Under the pieces are notes generated by a model. The model did no database searches. It saw nothing but the letters and a program-made list of their open reading frames with translations, and was not told the origin of the DNA. Below are positions 17,378 to 26,426 of a stretch of 64,000 nt of DNA, piece by piece; position 1 is the first letter of the stretch, and the number at the start of each line of letters is the position of its first letter. The position numbers and the translations under genes are program-made. Source of the stretch: Candidatus Fimimorpha excrementavium (GTDB lineage: Bacteria; Bacillota; Clostridia; Lachnospirales; Lachnospiraceae). The DNA lies in assembly GCA_018710785.1 (NCBI GenBank), contig DVJD01000080.1:1-64000 (forward strand). The letters are read 5' to 3'.

Positions 17378-19822
17378 ATGAAGTACAGACATCATGTGGA
17401 TGTGATACGCTACGACGAGAGAGAAAAGCTACTGTATATTCAGGGCTGGCTGTTTTTTACAGACGGAAGAGACTACAAAATGAAGATCATGGTGGATGGA
17501 AAAAAAGTTCCGTATGTCAGAGAGCCTCAGGAGAGAAAAGAGGTCCTGGATATTTGGAAAGAGGCCAGACGTTCCGAACAGGTGGGCTACAATATCACAG
17601 TAAAAACGGAGCAGTGTCCGAAAACTGTGGAGGTCTGGGTGAAGGGCGGAGACGTCATCAAGTGTTTGGCACGGAGAAACGAAAGAAGCATCCCGGTGGA
17701 GAAAAATGCCAGCTCGATCCGTTACTGTCTGGACAGCAAGCGGATGAGAGACAATAAAATTGTCATTCATGGATGGGCGATCAGTTATCTCAATGAGGAA
17801 GTAGGGATTCATGTCTACGATGTGGGAAAAAGAGAGGTTCCGATTCGTCTGAGAAGAACGGCGCGTCTGGATGTGCTGGAGCGTTTTTCCACCCAGGGCG
17901 CAACGACAAAGTGCGGATTTGAGCTGGAGATTACAGAGAAAGCGAAACCGGCATATCGTCTGGTGTTTACGGACTCCGAAAGCAGGGTGGCGGTGGATCT
18001 GGTCGCAAACCGCATCAAGCTGGAGCAGCAGGTCATGGATCTTATGGCTGTGCGTTTCCTGAAAGAAGTGAAGAAGAGCGGTTTTCGCAGGGCAGCGATA
18101 AAAGCATACAATAAGCTGACGCAGAAAGAAAATCAGTCTTATCAGAAATGGTTTGACGCGCATAAGGCCACGCCGGAACAGCTGGCAGAGCAGAGAAAGA
18201 CGGTATTTGCCTACCAGCCAAAGTTCAGTATTGCAGTTCCGCTGTTTCGCACACCGGAAAAATATCTGAAAGAAATGATTCAATCTGTCATCGATCAGAG
18301 CTATGGAAATTGGGAACTGTGCCTGGCAGATGGCGGCGGAAAAGAAAACAGCGTTCAGGCCATCGTGGAGGAATTTTCAGCAAAGGACAGCCGTGTGCGC
18401 TATAAACTGTTGGAGGAAAACTTCGGTATCGCCGGGAATACCAATGCCGCGCTTGAAATGGCGCAGGGTGATTTTTTGGCACTTTTGGACCATGACGATA
18501 TTTTGGCGCCGGATGCGCTTTTTGAATGTGTGAAACTGCTCAACGAGGATCCTGAGACGGACATTATCTACACAGATGAGGATAAAGTGGATATGGAAGG
18601 GAAAAGTCACTTTGATCCCCATTTCAAACCGGATTTTAATCTGGATCTTTTGCATACGCAGAATTATATCTGTCACTTTTTCGTGGCAAAAAAGAGTGTT
18701 GTCGATCAGACAGACGGATTCCGTCCCATGTACGATGGCGCACAGGATTTTGATTTCATATTCCGCTGCACCGAAGTGGCCAAACACATCCGCCATATAC
18801 CGAAGATTCTGTATTACTGGAGATGTCATATGAACTCCACGGCCATGAATCCGGAGAGCAAGTTATATGCATATGAGGCAGGCGTGCGTGCCATTGAAGA
18901 TCATTATAAGCGTCTGGGTATTCCGGCTAAAGTGGAAAATGGAGTAGGCTGGGGCCTGTATCATACGATCTATCAGTATAAAGAGAAACCGCTGATCTCC
19001 ATTATTATTCCGAATAAAGACCATATCAGTGATCTGAACCGCTGTATGCGTTCCATTGTGAAAAAAACCAAGTATCCGAATATTGAATTTATTATTGTGG
19101 AAAATAACAGTACGGAGAAAAAGACATTTGGCTATTATGACCTGGTGGAAGGGCATTATCCGTTTGTCCATGTGGTAAAATGGGAGGGCCCGTTTAATTA
19201 TTCCGCCATCAACAATTACGGCGTCACATTTGCCAAGGGGGAATATCTGCTGTTCTTGAACAATGATACGCAGATGATCAACGATGACTGTCTGGAGGAA
19301 ATGCTGGGACCGTGTATGAGAGACGATGTGGGATGTGTCGGCGCAAAGCTTTTGTTCAGCGACAATACGATCCAGCATGCCGGTGTAATCCTTGGTCTTG
19401 GCGCTGCCCGCACAGCGGGACACGCATTCTACGGGCTTCCGAATTCCGAGTACGGCTATATGCTTCGCCAGCTGGCGCCTCAGGATTACAGTGCGGTTAC
19501 GGCAGCTTGCATGATGGTGAAAAAATCTGTTTTTGAAGAAGTGGGCGGATTTTCCGAGGAACTGGCAGTGGCGTTCAATGATGTGGATTTCTGTCTGAAA
19601 TTGAGAAAAGCCGGCTATCTGGTCTACTATAATCCATATGCCATGATGTATCATTACGAATCCAAGACGCGCGGCATGGAGGATGATCCGGTAAAGAAAG
19701 CACGTTTTGACAAGGAGTGCGCGATCTTTAAAGAGCGTTGGAACGATATTCTGGAAAAAGGGGACCCCTATTATAATCCGAACTTCACATTGGATAAGAG
19801 TGATTTCTCCCTGCGGGATTGA
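17378..19822 (+). CDS. Bimodular family 2 glycosyltransferase
   Basis: This 814-residue protein carries two GT-A domains. Domain one (about 282-500) has FSIAVPLFRTPEKYL and the metal-binding LLDHDDIL. Domain two (about 538-780) has LISIIIPNKDH, LFLNNDTQMI and VDFCLKLRKAGY. The first 270 residues form no known catalytic domain: two beta-rich segments (about 10-100 and 110-200) with WLFFTDGRDYK and GWAISYLNEEVG look like repeated lectin-like modules. Two modules suggest it adds two sugars, or alternates sugars during chain growth. It acts in the cytoplasm on the lipid-linked glycan. Confidence 0.85.
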   Translation: MKYRHHVDVIRYDEREKLLYIQGWLFFTDGRDYKMKIMVDGKKVPYVREPQERKEVLDIWKEARRSEQVGYNITVKTEQCPKTVEVWVKGGDVIKCLARRNERSIPVEKNASSIRYCLDSKRMRDNKIVIHGWAISYLNEEVGIHVYDVGKREVPIRLRRTARLDVLERFSTQGATTKCGFELEITEKAKPAYRLVFTDSESRVAVDLVANRIKLEQQVMDLMAVRFLKEVKKSGFRRAAIKAYNKLTQKENQSYQKWFDAHKATPEQLAEQRKTVFAYQPKFSIAVPLFRTPEKYLKEMIQSVIDQSYGNWELCLADGGGKENSVQAIVEEFSAKDSRVRYKLLEENFGIAGNTNAALEMAQGDFLALLDHDDILAPDALFECVKLLNEDPETDIIYTDEDKVDMEGKSHFDPHFKPDFNLDLLHTQNYICHFFVAKKSVVDQTDGFRPMYDGAQDFDFIFRCTEVAKHIRHIPKILYYWRCHMNSTAMNPESKLYAYEAGVRAIEDHYKRLGIPAKVENGVGWGLYHTIYQYKEKPLISIIIPNKDHISDLNRCMRSIVKKTKYPNIEFIIVENNSTEKKTFGYYDLVEGHYPFVHVVKWEGPFNYSAINNYGVTFAKGEYLLFLNNDTQMINDDCLEEMLGPCMRDDVGCVGAKLLFSDNTIQHAGVILGLGAARTAGHAFYGLPNSEYGYMLRQLAPQDYSAVTAACMMVKKSVFEEVGGFSEELAVAFNDVDFCLKLRKAGYLVYYNPYAMMYHYESKTRGMEDDPVKKARFDKECAIFKERWNDILEKGDPYYNPNFTLDKSDFSLRD

Positions 19823-19854
19823 GAAAGGGCTTGTCAGAAAAGAGAGGATAAGTG

Positions 19855-20841
19855 ATGCAGAAGAGAGTTACAGTTGTAATTCCGAATTACAATGGAATGA
19901 AATACCTGAAGACCTGCCTGGACTCGTTGGCCAGACAGGTATTTCAGGAATTTGACACAATCGTCGTGGACAATGCGTCGGCCGATGAGAGCCGCACATT
20001 TATAAGGGAAAATTATCCGTGGGTCCGTCTGATTGTCATGGATAAAAATACCGGATTTTCCGGTGCAGTAAACCGGGGTATCAGAGAGGCGAAAACACCC
20101 TATGTCATTCTTCTGAATAATGATACAGAGGCGGACAGAAAATTTGTTCTGGAAATGGTTCAGATTATGGACAGCGATGAACGTATTTTTTCCGCAAACT
20201 GTAAGCTGGTTCAGTTTTACAACAGGGATCGTCTGGATGACGCGGGAGATCTTTATACTATAGTCGGCTGGGGATTTCAGAGGGGCGTGGATCACAGCAG
20301 TCAGTCCTATAACCGCAGAACCGATGTGTTTTCTGCCTGTGCGGCGGCCGCCATATACAGAAGAGATGTTTTTAAGAAAATTGGTCTGTTTGACAGACGA
20401 CATTTCGCATATTTGGAAGATATTGATGTGGGATATCGGGCAAGGATCGCGGGATACCGCAACGTATATTGTCCGGACGCGGTTGTATATCATGTGGGAA
20501 GCGGAACAAGCGGTTCCAAATATAACAGTTTCAAAGTCCGTCTTTCTGCCCGAAACAGTATTTATTTGAATTATAAAAATATGCCTTTTTTGCAGCTTTC
20601 GGTCAACATGCCGTTTCTGCTTCTGGGTTATCTGATAAAATGGCGTTTTTTTGAAAAAATCGGATTTGCCAATGAGTATATTGACGGATTGAGGGAAGGT
20701 GTAAAGACCTGCCGAAAATGCCGTAAGGTAGCATTCGAGAAAAAAAATCTGAAAAATTATATCCGAATCCAGTTTGATCTGGTGAAAAATATGTTTATCT
20801 ATGCATTGGAGTATGGGATGAGAAAGCTGAGAAAAGAATAG
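19855..20841 (+). CDS. Family 2 glycosyltransferase, WbbL-like
   Basis: This 328-residue GT-A enzyme has VTVVIPNYNGMKYL, VDNASADES, NTGFSGAVNRGI and LLNNDTEAD (DxD-like), then the catalytic-base region YLEDIDVGYRARIAGY and YHVGSGTSGSK. The pattern matches WbbL-type rhamnosyltransferases, though other donors are possible. The C-terminal 90 residues hold an amphipathic or membrane-associated hydrophobic stretch (PFLQLSVNMPFLLLGYLI). ATG 19855 was preferred to GTG 19852 for its spacing from AGAGAGG. Confidence 0.88.
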   Translation: MQKRVTVVIPNYNGMKYLKTCLDSLARQVFQEFDTIVVDNASADESRTFIRENYPWVRLIVMDKNTGFSGAVNRGIREAKTPYVILLNNDTEADRKFVLEMVQIMDSDERIFSANCKLVQFYNRDRLDDAGDLYTIVGWGFQRGVDHSSQSYNRRTDVFSACAAAAIYRRDVFKKIGLFDRRHFAYLEDIDVGYRARIAGYRNVYCPDAVVYHVGSGTSGSKYNSFKVRLSARNSIYLNYKNMPFLQLSVNMPFLLLGYLIKWRFFEKIGFANEYIDGLREGVKTCRKCRKVAFEKKNLKNYIRIQFDLVKNMFIYALEYGMRKLRKE

Positions 20842-20924
20842 TGATGCCATGCTGAATTGGGAACGTGCCGGAGGGAAGGGCTATTTTTGAAAGGAAAAAT
20901 TAAGAAAGAATAAAAGGAAATAGG

Positions 20925-20953
20925 TTGCCCTTTTCCAGCTTTTAGGGTAGAAT
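20925..20953 (+). promoter_or_regulatory. Promoter of the sugar-phosphate transferase and LCP genes
   Basis: TTGCCC (20925-20930) and TAGAAT (20948-20953) have the ideal 17-base spacing, 33 bases before the GTG start. Confidence 0.7.
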
Positions 20954-20986
20954 ATAGGCAAAATGAGACAAAACAGGTGAGAGTTA

Positions 20987-22429
20987 GTGATAAAAGATAA
21001 TCAGAAGAGATTGAATCAATTTCATATTGTCCTTGATATATGTGTGATTGCGCTTGCATACGTGTCTGCCTATTATATCTTTTTCAGTCTGCTCAGGGGA
21101 ACTTGGCTTGGCGGTGTTCCCAATGGTGTGGTTACACAGGAAATATACTTTACAGCCATTCCATTTGTTGTAGTTCTGATGCTGATTCTGAATGCGGTAT
21201 TCCATCTGTATCAGCAGCCCAAACGAGTCTCCGGGAGAAGACTGGAGTTTTCCAATATTGTAAAAGCCAGTGTCCTGGGAACACTGATTATCATAGCGAT
21301 TTTATGGCTGATGCCGCGTGAAGGGAGACTGGGAGCTTTCTATATGGAAATTTCCCGTAAGTTTCTTGTCTGGTTCTGCGTTCTGAATATTTTGTTTTTG
21401 ACGGTGGAGAGGAATATTCTGCGTCTGATTTTGATGTATGCCCGCAAAAGCGGCTTTAATCAGAAGCATGTTCTGATCGTGGGATACAGCCGGACTGCAG
21501 AAGCTTTTATCGATCGCGTCAAGGCCAATCCTCAGTGGGGGTATCAGCTGAGGGGGATTTTGGATGATACCATGCCAAGAGGAAAGGAATACAAAGGGGT
21601 TCGGGTCATCAGCAACCTGAGTAATCTGGAAGCGATTCTGGACATCAACCGTCTGGATGAAGTGGTGATTGCCCTCGGACTGTCCGAATATAAAAAACTG
21701 GAAAGTATTGTAAATAGCTGTGAAAAAGTCGGGGTTCATACAAAATTTATTCCCGATTATAATAATATTATTCCGACAAAGCCGTACACGGAGGATCTTT
21801 TGGGACTTCCAGTGGTGCATATCCGTCATGTTCCGCTGATGGAGGGATTTAATCGTGTGGTAAAGAGAACCATGGATATTGTCGGTTCCATTGCATGCAT
21901 TATCCTATTCTCGCCGGTTATGCTGATCACTGCGATTGCGGTGAAAGTGACATCGCCCGGACCTCTTATTTATAAGCAGGAGCGGGTTGGGCTGCATAAT
22001 CGGCCGTTTAAGATGTATAAATTCCGTTCCATGGAAGTCCAGACCGCGAAAGAGGAACAAGGAAAGTGGACAACCCCAAATGATCCCCGGGTGACCAATG
22101 TTGGAAAATTTATTCGAAAGACAAGTATTGATGAACTGCCGCAGCTGTTCAATGTACTTGTCGGTGATATGAGCTTAGTAGGGCCAAGGCCGGAGCGGCC
22201 GTTTTTTGTCGAAAAATTCAAAGAGGAAATACCAAGGTATATGGTCAAGCATCAGGTGCGTCCGGGTATGACCGGATGGGCACAGGTCAATGGATACCGC
22301 GGAGATACATCCATTCGTAAGCGGATTGATCATGATCTCTACTATATAGAAAATTGGACTCTTGGATTTGATTTTAAGATCTTATTCTTAACCGTATTTA
22401 AAGGGTTCATCAATAAAAATGCTTACTGA
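20987..22429 (+). CDS. Undecaprenyl-phosphate sugar phosphotransferase (WbaP/WcaJ-like)
   Basis: This 480-residue polyprenyl glycosylphosphotransferase starts glycan synthesis by moving a sugar-1-phosphate onto undecaprenyl phosphate. Four N-terminal helices (about 12-130) precede a Rossmann-like CoA_binding_3 domain (VLIVGYSRTAEAFID). The C-terminal catalytic domain has RTMDIVGSIACIIL, YKQERVGLHNRPFKMYKFRSM and TSIDELPQLFNVLVGDMSLVGPRPE. The start is a GTG preceded by AGGTGA 6 bases upstream; there is no ATG alternative. It has its own promoter, and the LCP gene follows 45 bases later. Confidence 0.95.
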   Translation: MIKDNQKRLNQFHIVLDICVIALAYVSAYYIFFSLLRGTWLGGVPNGVVTQEIYFTAIPFVVVLMLILNAVFHLYQQPKRVSGRRLEFSNIVKASVLGTLIIIAILWLMPREGRLGAFYMEISRKFLVWFCVLNILFLTVERNILRLILMYARKSGFNQKHVLIVGYSRTAEAFIDRVKANPQWGYQLRGILDDTMPRGKEYKGVRVISNLSNLEAILDINRLDEVVIALGLSEYKKLESIVNSCEKVGVHTKFIPDYNNIIPTKPYTEDLLGLPVVHIRHVPLMEGFNRVVKRTMDIVGSIACIILFSPVMLITAIAVKVTSPGPLIYKQERVGLHNRPFKMYKFRSMEVQTAKEEQGKWTTPNDPRVTNVGKFIRKTSIDELPQLFNVLVGDMSLVGPRPERPFFVEKFKEEIPRYMVKHQVRPGMTGWAQVNGYRGDTSIRKRIDHDLYYIENWTLGFDFKILFLTVFKGFINKNAY

Positions 22430-22474
22430 TGGAAAAGATAAAACGACCGTTATCTGACGGCATTGGAGGAAAAA

Positions 22475-23728
22475 ATGGAAAATTCAAAAACCCCGCAGTC
22501 CGATAAGAGAAAAGAGAGGCTGGAAAGACAAAGAAAATTAAGAATAAAAAGACGCCGCCGCCGGATTATCATTGTATGCTGCGAGATTATTATGATGTTG
22601 GTTTTGGCGATTGCATGCTATGCGGTGAATACATTGAACCTGATTCAGAGAAAGGAATTTGACAATATTCAGACAGCCGATTTTGCGGCAACGCAGGCTC
22701 CGGAAACGGTGGTAAAGGAAGTCACCAATGCCGTTGGGGAAGTGGAGACGGATGCACAGGGAGAACCGGAAACGGTGGTCAGTCAGGAACAGGTGCTCTC
22801 CGGCTATACCAATATCGCCGTCTTTGGCGTGGACGCCCGTGCCAATGATGAACTGACATCGGGAGTCAACAGTGATGTCATCATGATCTGCAGTATCAAT
22901 AATGAAACTGGGGAGATAAAACTGGCATCCATAGCAAGAGATTTGATTTTAAGGCTTGCCAATGACAGGCGGACCAGTTATGGACAGTATGATAAGGCCA
23001 ATTCTCAGATGGCCTACACCGATGTGGGGGATGAATTGTCCATGATAAATCTGAATTTTGATTTAAACATTACGGATTATGTGGTAGTAAACTGGGCAGC
23101 GGTTGCCATGGCCATCGATGATCTGGGGGGCATACCGGATGTGGATATCTATAATCAGGAGTTCATGGAGCTTGTAAACAGCTATACCGACAGTGTCAAT
23201 CGGGCGACGGGTATTTGGTCACCGGAGCTGACATCGCCGGGCGTTCAGGACCTGACCGGAACGCAGGCGGTGGCCTACTGCCGTGTGCGTTATGGATTGG
23301 AAAATGGGGATTTTGACAGAACTGCCCACCAAAGAGAAGTGGTTATGAAGATGCTGGATCAGGCTAAGATCGTTATGGCGACAGATCAGCAGAAATTGCT
23401 GAAAATGGCTCAGGATCTTTTGCCCAATGTGGCTACAAACTACACTTGGGCAGAGATCATGCCATTGATTTTCCGGATTGGCAGTTTGGAATTCACATCA
23501 GAATCTACCACCGTGATTCCGCAGGATTATGTGGCAGCAGAGTATGTGGGAAATCTGAGTGTTCCGGACCCTGTGGTGGCCACAGATCTGGAAGCGGAGG
23601 TATCTTATCTGCATAAATTCTTATTCGGCACAGAAGATTATCAGCCGACACAGACGGTGAAAGAGATCAGCGATGAGATCAGGAACGTTACCGGTGTGAA
23701 GCCGAAAACATCGGCCAATAGACAGTAA
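22475..23728 (+). CDS. LCP (LytR-CpsA-Psr) family glycopolymer ligase
   Basis: This 417-residue protein has a very basic cytoplasmic N-terminus (about 1-32, with RRRRR), one transmembrane helix (about 33-55), a linker and an extracytoplasmic LCP domain. Family landmarks are NIAVFGVDAR, NSDVIMICSINNETGEIKLASIARDL, VVVNWAAVAMAIDDLGGIPDVD and AYCRVRYGLENGDFDRTAHQREVV. LCP enzymes transfer lipid-linked glycopolymers to peptidoglycan, which suits its place at the end of this locus. ATG 22475 follows TTGGAGG. A strong terminator closes the unit. Confidence 0.93.
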   Translation: MENSKTPQSDKRKERLERQRKLRIKRRRRRIIIVCCEIIMMLVLAIACYAVNTLNLIQRKEFDNIQTADFAATQAPETVVKEVTNAVGEVETDAQGEPETVVSQEQVLSGYTNIAVFGVDARANDELTSGVNSDVIMICSINNETGEIKLASIARDLILRLANDRRTSYGQYDKANSQMAYTDVGDELSMINLNFDLNITDYVVVNWAAVAMAIDDLGGIPDVDIYNQEFMELVNSYTDSVNRATGIWSPELTSPGVQDLTGTQAVAYCRVRYGLENGDFDRTAHQREVVMKMLDQAKIVMATDQQKLLKMAQDLLPNVATNYTWAEIMPLIFRIGSLEFTSESTTVIPQDYVAAEYVGNLSVPDPVVATDLEAEVSYLHKFLFGTEDYQPTQTVKEISDEIRNVTGVKPKTSANRQ

Positions 23729-23736
23729 AAGCAAAG

Positions 23737-23786
23737 AAACAGTCATATTTCAGGATGATTACTTCCGGAATGTGACTGTTTTTTTA
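23737..23786 (+). terminator. Rho-independent terminator
   Basis: AAACAGTCATATT (23737-23749) pairs with AATGTGACTGTTT (23769-23781) with one G-T-type mismatch, then a T-tract. It ends the polysaccharide locus. Confidence 0.92.
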
Positions 23787-23882
23787 GAAAGATCAATTTT
23801 TTTTAAAATATAATACACATAATCATCACAATTCGCTGATAGACTGTAATCATTCGAAGAAGTGAACAGGAGGATGCATAAG

Positions 23883-25502
23883 ATGACTGATGAATATAGA
23901 AATGATAATGAATCAATGGAGGAAAACGTGACGGCAGAGGGAACACAGACGGCGGATGCAGCCGATGGGCAGCAGGGAGAACAGAAAGATGGATTCTGCT
24001 TTGAAGAGCAGCGCGCGGATAATGTGGATACTTCTTACAGACAGCCCCACCCGGAGAGATCTGAGGGTGCAGACGGGGAAACGCAGGGATATACCTCTTA
24101 CGGAGATGCCATGCATGCCAAGATGGAAGAGATGAGAAATGAAACCACGCCTCCTGTACGAAAGCTTTCCAGAAAAGAGAGAAGACAATTGAAAAAGAGC
24201 CAGAAGAAAAGCGGAAAAGGTGTTGTGATTGCAGTCACGGCAGCCTGTGTGATTGTTTTAGCCGGAATCGGCGCCGGTGCATATGGAGTCGTTCAATATA
24301 TTGATAATAATTTCGTAAGGAAGGGAGATCTCATCTCCACGGTAAACAGCAATCAGACAGCGGACAATGCGAGCACGTCATCTTCCGGAGGCGGTATGGT
24401 GGCCATGGATGTCTCCGGTATCGTGGCAGAGGTACAGCCGTCCGTAGTGGCGATTACAGATTCTCTCCAGTATACCACCTACTATAATAATTTCTTTGGT
24501 CAGATGCAGGGGCAGACACAGGAAGCCACAGCATCCGGTTCCGGAGTTATCATTGGAAAAAATGACACGGAACTTTTGATTGTCACAAACAATCATGTGG
24601 TGAGCAACAACGAAGGCTCTGAGACGACGTACAGCCAGTATAAGGTGGAGTCGGTGGGCCTGACAGTGGAGTTCGATGATGGTTCCACAGGAGACGCCTA
24701 TGTGAAAGGAACGGATGAAGAAATGGATTTGGCAGTGATCGCTGTAAGTCTGGACAGTATTTCTGCCGATACCTTGAATCAGATAAAAATTGCCAGTGTC
24801 GGCGATTCCAACAATTGTCAGGTGGGAAATGGTGTCATAGCCATCGGCAATGCGCTGGGCTATGGACAGTCCACAACCGTCGGATATATCAGCGCCCTGA
24901 ACCGGACCGTCACCACAGAGGATGGTTACAGCAAGCAGGTGATCCAGGTGGATGCAGCGATTAATCCGGGAAACAGCGGCGGCGGTCTGTTTAATACCAA
25001 GGGTGAACTGATTGGAATCAATTCAGCGAAGATTGCCGAAGAAGATGTGGAAGGTGTGGGATATGCCATTCCGATCACAGATGCAGAGGATATCATCAAT
25101 GAGCTGATGAATAAAACTCCGGTGGAAGAAGGAGAAGAAGGTTATCTGGGCGTCATGGGTGTTTCTGTTCCGGATCAGCTGGTTCAGGGATATGGCTATC
25201 CGGCAGGCGCATCGGTGAACCAGATTACGGAAGGTTCCCCGGCGGCAGAGGCAGGACTTCGTGTTTATGATATCATCACAGGTGTCAATGGAAGACAGAT
25301 CACCAGCTTTGAACAGCTTCAGAATGTCATCCACGGATATCCGGCCGGTGAGACAGTGGAATTAACTGTCATGCGTGCATCGAGCGGAAATGAATTTGAA
25401 GAGCTGACGATTTCTGTTACATTGGCTCACCAGGAAGATATTCAGGGAGCAGCGGAGCAAACCGAACCGCAGCCGACACAGGAAGCATTTATCTTCCGTT
25501 AA
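23883..25502 (+). CDS. HtrA/DegP-like membrane-anchored serine protease
   Basis: This 539-residue protein has a long acidic-to-basic cytoplasmic N-terminus (about 1-110) and one transmembrane helix (about 113-137). A trypsin-like domain carries the triad His238 (NNHVV), Asp282 (MDLAV) and Ser365 (GNSGGG), and one C-terminal PDZ domain (about 415-510) is followed by a Glu/Gln-rich tail. It should degrade misfolded exported proteins. The start at 23883 lies 9 bases after AGGAGG; GTG 23862 and ATG 23874 upstream are badly spaced. It is monocistronic between two terminators. Confidence 0.93.
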   Translation: MTDEYRNDNESMEENVTAEGTQTADAADGQQGEQKDGFCFEEQRADNVDTSYRQPHPERSEGADGETQGYTSYGDAMHAKMEEMRNETTPPVRKLSRKERRQLKKSQKKSGKGVVIAVTAACVIVLAGIGAGAYGVVQYIDNNFVRKGDLISTVNSNQTADNASTSSSGGGMVAMDVSGIVAEVQPSVVAITDSLQYTTYYNNFFGQMQGQTQEATASGSGVIIGKNDTELLIVTNNHVVSNNEGSETTYSQYKVESVGLTVEFDDGSTGDAYVKGTDEEMDLAVIAVSLDSISADTLNQIKIASVGDSNNCQVGNGVIAIGNALGYGQSTTVGYISALNRTVTTEDGYSKQVIQVDAAINPGNSGGGLFNTKGELIGINSAKIAEEDVEGVGYAIPITDAEDIINELMNKTPVEEGEEGYLGVMGVSVPDQLVQGYGYPAGASVNQITEGSPAAEAGLRVYDIITGVNGRQITSFEQLQNVIHGYPAGETVELTVMRASSGNEFEELTISVTLAHQEDIQGAAEQTEPQPTQEAFIFR

Positions 25503-25543
25503 GGTCGGACGGTTGGGATACCGTTTAGAATAGATGATACAGA

Positions 25544-25594
25544 AAAGTACCGTATTGCTGGGAATGAGAAAATTCAGCGGTACGGTACTTTTTT
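25544..25594 (+). terminator. Rho-independent terminator
   Basis: A stem of about 15 bp (AGTACCGTATTGCTG with CAGCGGTACGGTACT) has a 14-base loop and six T residues. It ends the htrA transcript. Confidence 0.95.
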
Positions 25595-25643
25595 GTCTTT
25601 TTTTTCATATATTGAGAAAGAGGACGGGAAGGGGAAAGAAGCA

Positions 25644-26348
25644 ATGAAACGGAAGATGGGGGTTGTGGTGCTGACGTTATGTCTATTGATTGGCGCTTTT
25701 CTGGGAGGAGTCGGCCTTCGGTATTGGGGAGAGGGAAAAGAAAGCAGCGGCAGTCCGGATGATTATGTGCCGGAGAAAAAGGAGCCGCAGGAGATCAAAC
25801 AGGTGGCGCTGACATTTGATGACGGGCCCAGCGAAACCTATACGGGACAGCTTTTGGACGGGCTGAAAGAAAGAAATGTAAAAGCCACTTTTTTTGTCAT
25901 TGGAATGTATGCGGAGGAACATCCGGATCTGATTCGCCGGATGACGGAAGAAGGTCATGTGATCGGGAACCATACTTATCATCATGTTCAGCTGGGAAAA
26001 CTGACCGATGAACAGGCAGAACAAGAATTAAATATGACAAATGAAGTGTTGGAGAGCATAACGGGTGAAAGACCGGTATTTGCCCGGCCGCCATTTGGCG
26101 ACTGGAATAAGAAAAAAGATTTTCCGGCAGAACTGATCCCTGTATTATGGAATGTGGATCCTTTGGACTGGAAGGTGCAGAATACGAACACGGTGGTAAA
26201 ACACATTTTGACACATGTGGAGGACGGAGACATTATTTTGCTTCACGATTCCTATGCCACCAGTGTGAAAGCGGCCTTCCAATGTATTGACCTTCTGAAA
26301 GAACAGGGGTACCAGTTTGTGACAGTGGATGAACTGATGTTTGGATGA
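25644..26348 (+). CDS. Polysaccharide deacetylase (NodB domain)
   Basis: This 234-residue protein has an N-terminal signal-anchor helix (about 5-25) and a NodB domain with all five motifs: TFDDG, the zinc site HTYHH, RPPFGDW, WNVDPLDW and LLHD. It removes acetyl groups from peptidoglycan or another N-acetylated surface glycan outside the cell. The start at 25644 follows AAGGGGAAAG; an earlier in-frame start at 25593 would lie within the preceding terminator. It is likely independent of htrA. Confidence 0.92.
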   Translation: MKRKMGVVVLTLCLLIGAFLGGVGLRYWGEGKESSGSPDDYVPEKKEPQEIKQVALTFDDGPSETYTGQLLDGLKERNVKATFFVIGMYAEEHPDLIRRMTEEGHVIGNHTYHHVQLGKLTDEQAEQELNMTNEVLESITGERPVFARPPFGDWNKKKDFPAELIPVLWNVDPLDWKVQNTNTVVKHILTHVEDGDIILLHDSYATSVKAAFQCIDLLKEQGYQFVTVDELMFG

Positions 26349-26360
26349 TGCGGATTTCCC

Positions 26361-26389
26361 TTGTAAAAGAGGGAATGCTATAGTAAGAT
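26361..26389 (+). promoter_or_regulatory. Promoter of the COG2509 flavoprotein gene
   Basis: TTGTAA (26361-26366) and TAAGAT (26384-26389) are spaced 17 bases apart, 37 bases before the start codon. Confidence 0.55.
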
Positions 26390-26426
26390 AAAAGGGTAGA
26401 AATCGGAAAAGAAATGAGGGATTGCG

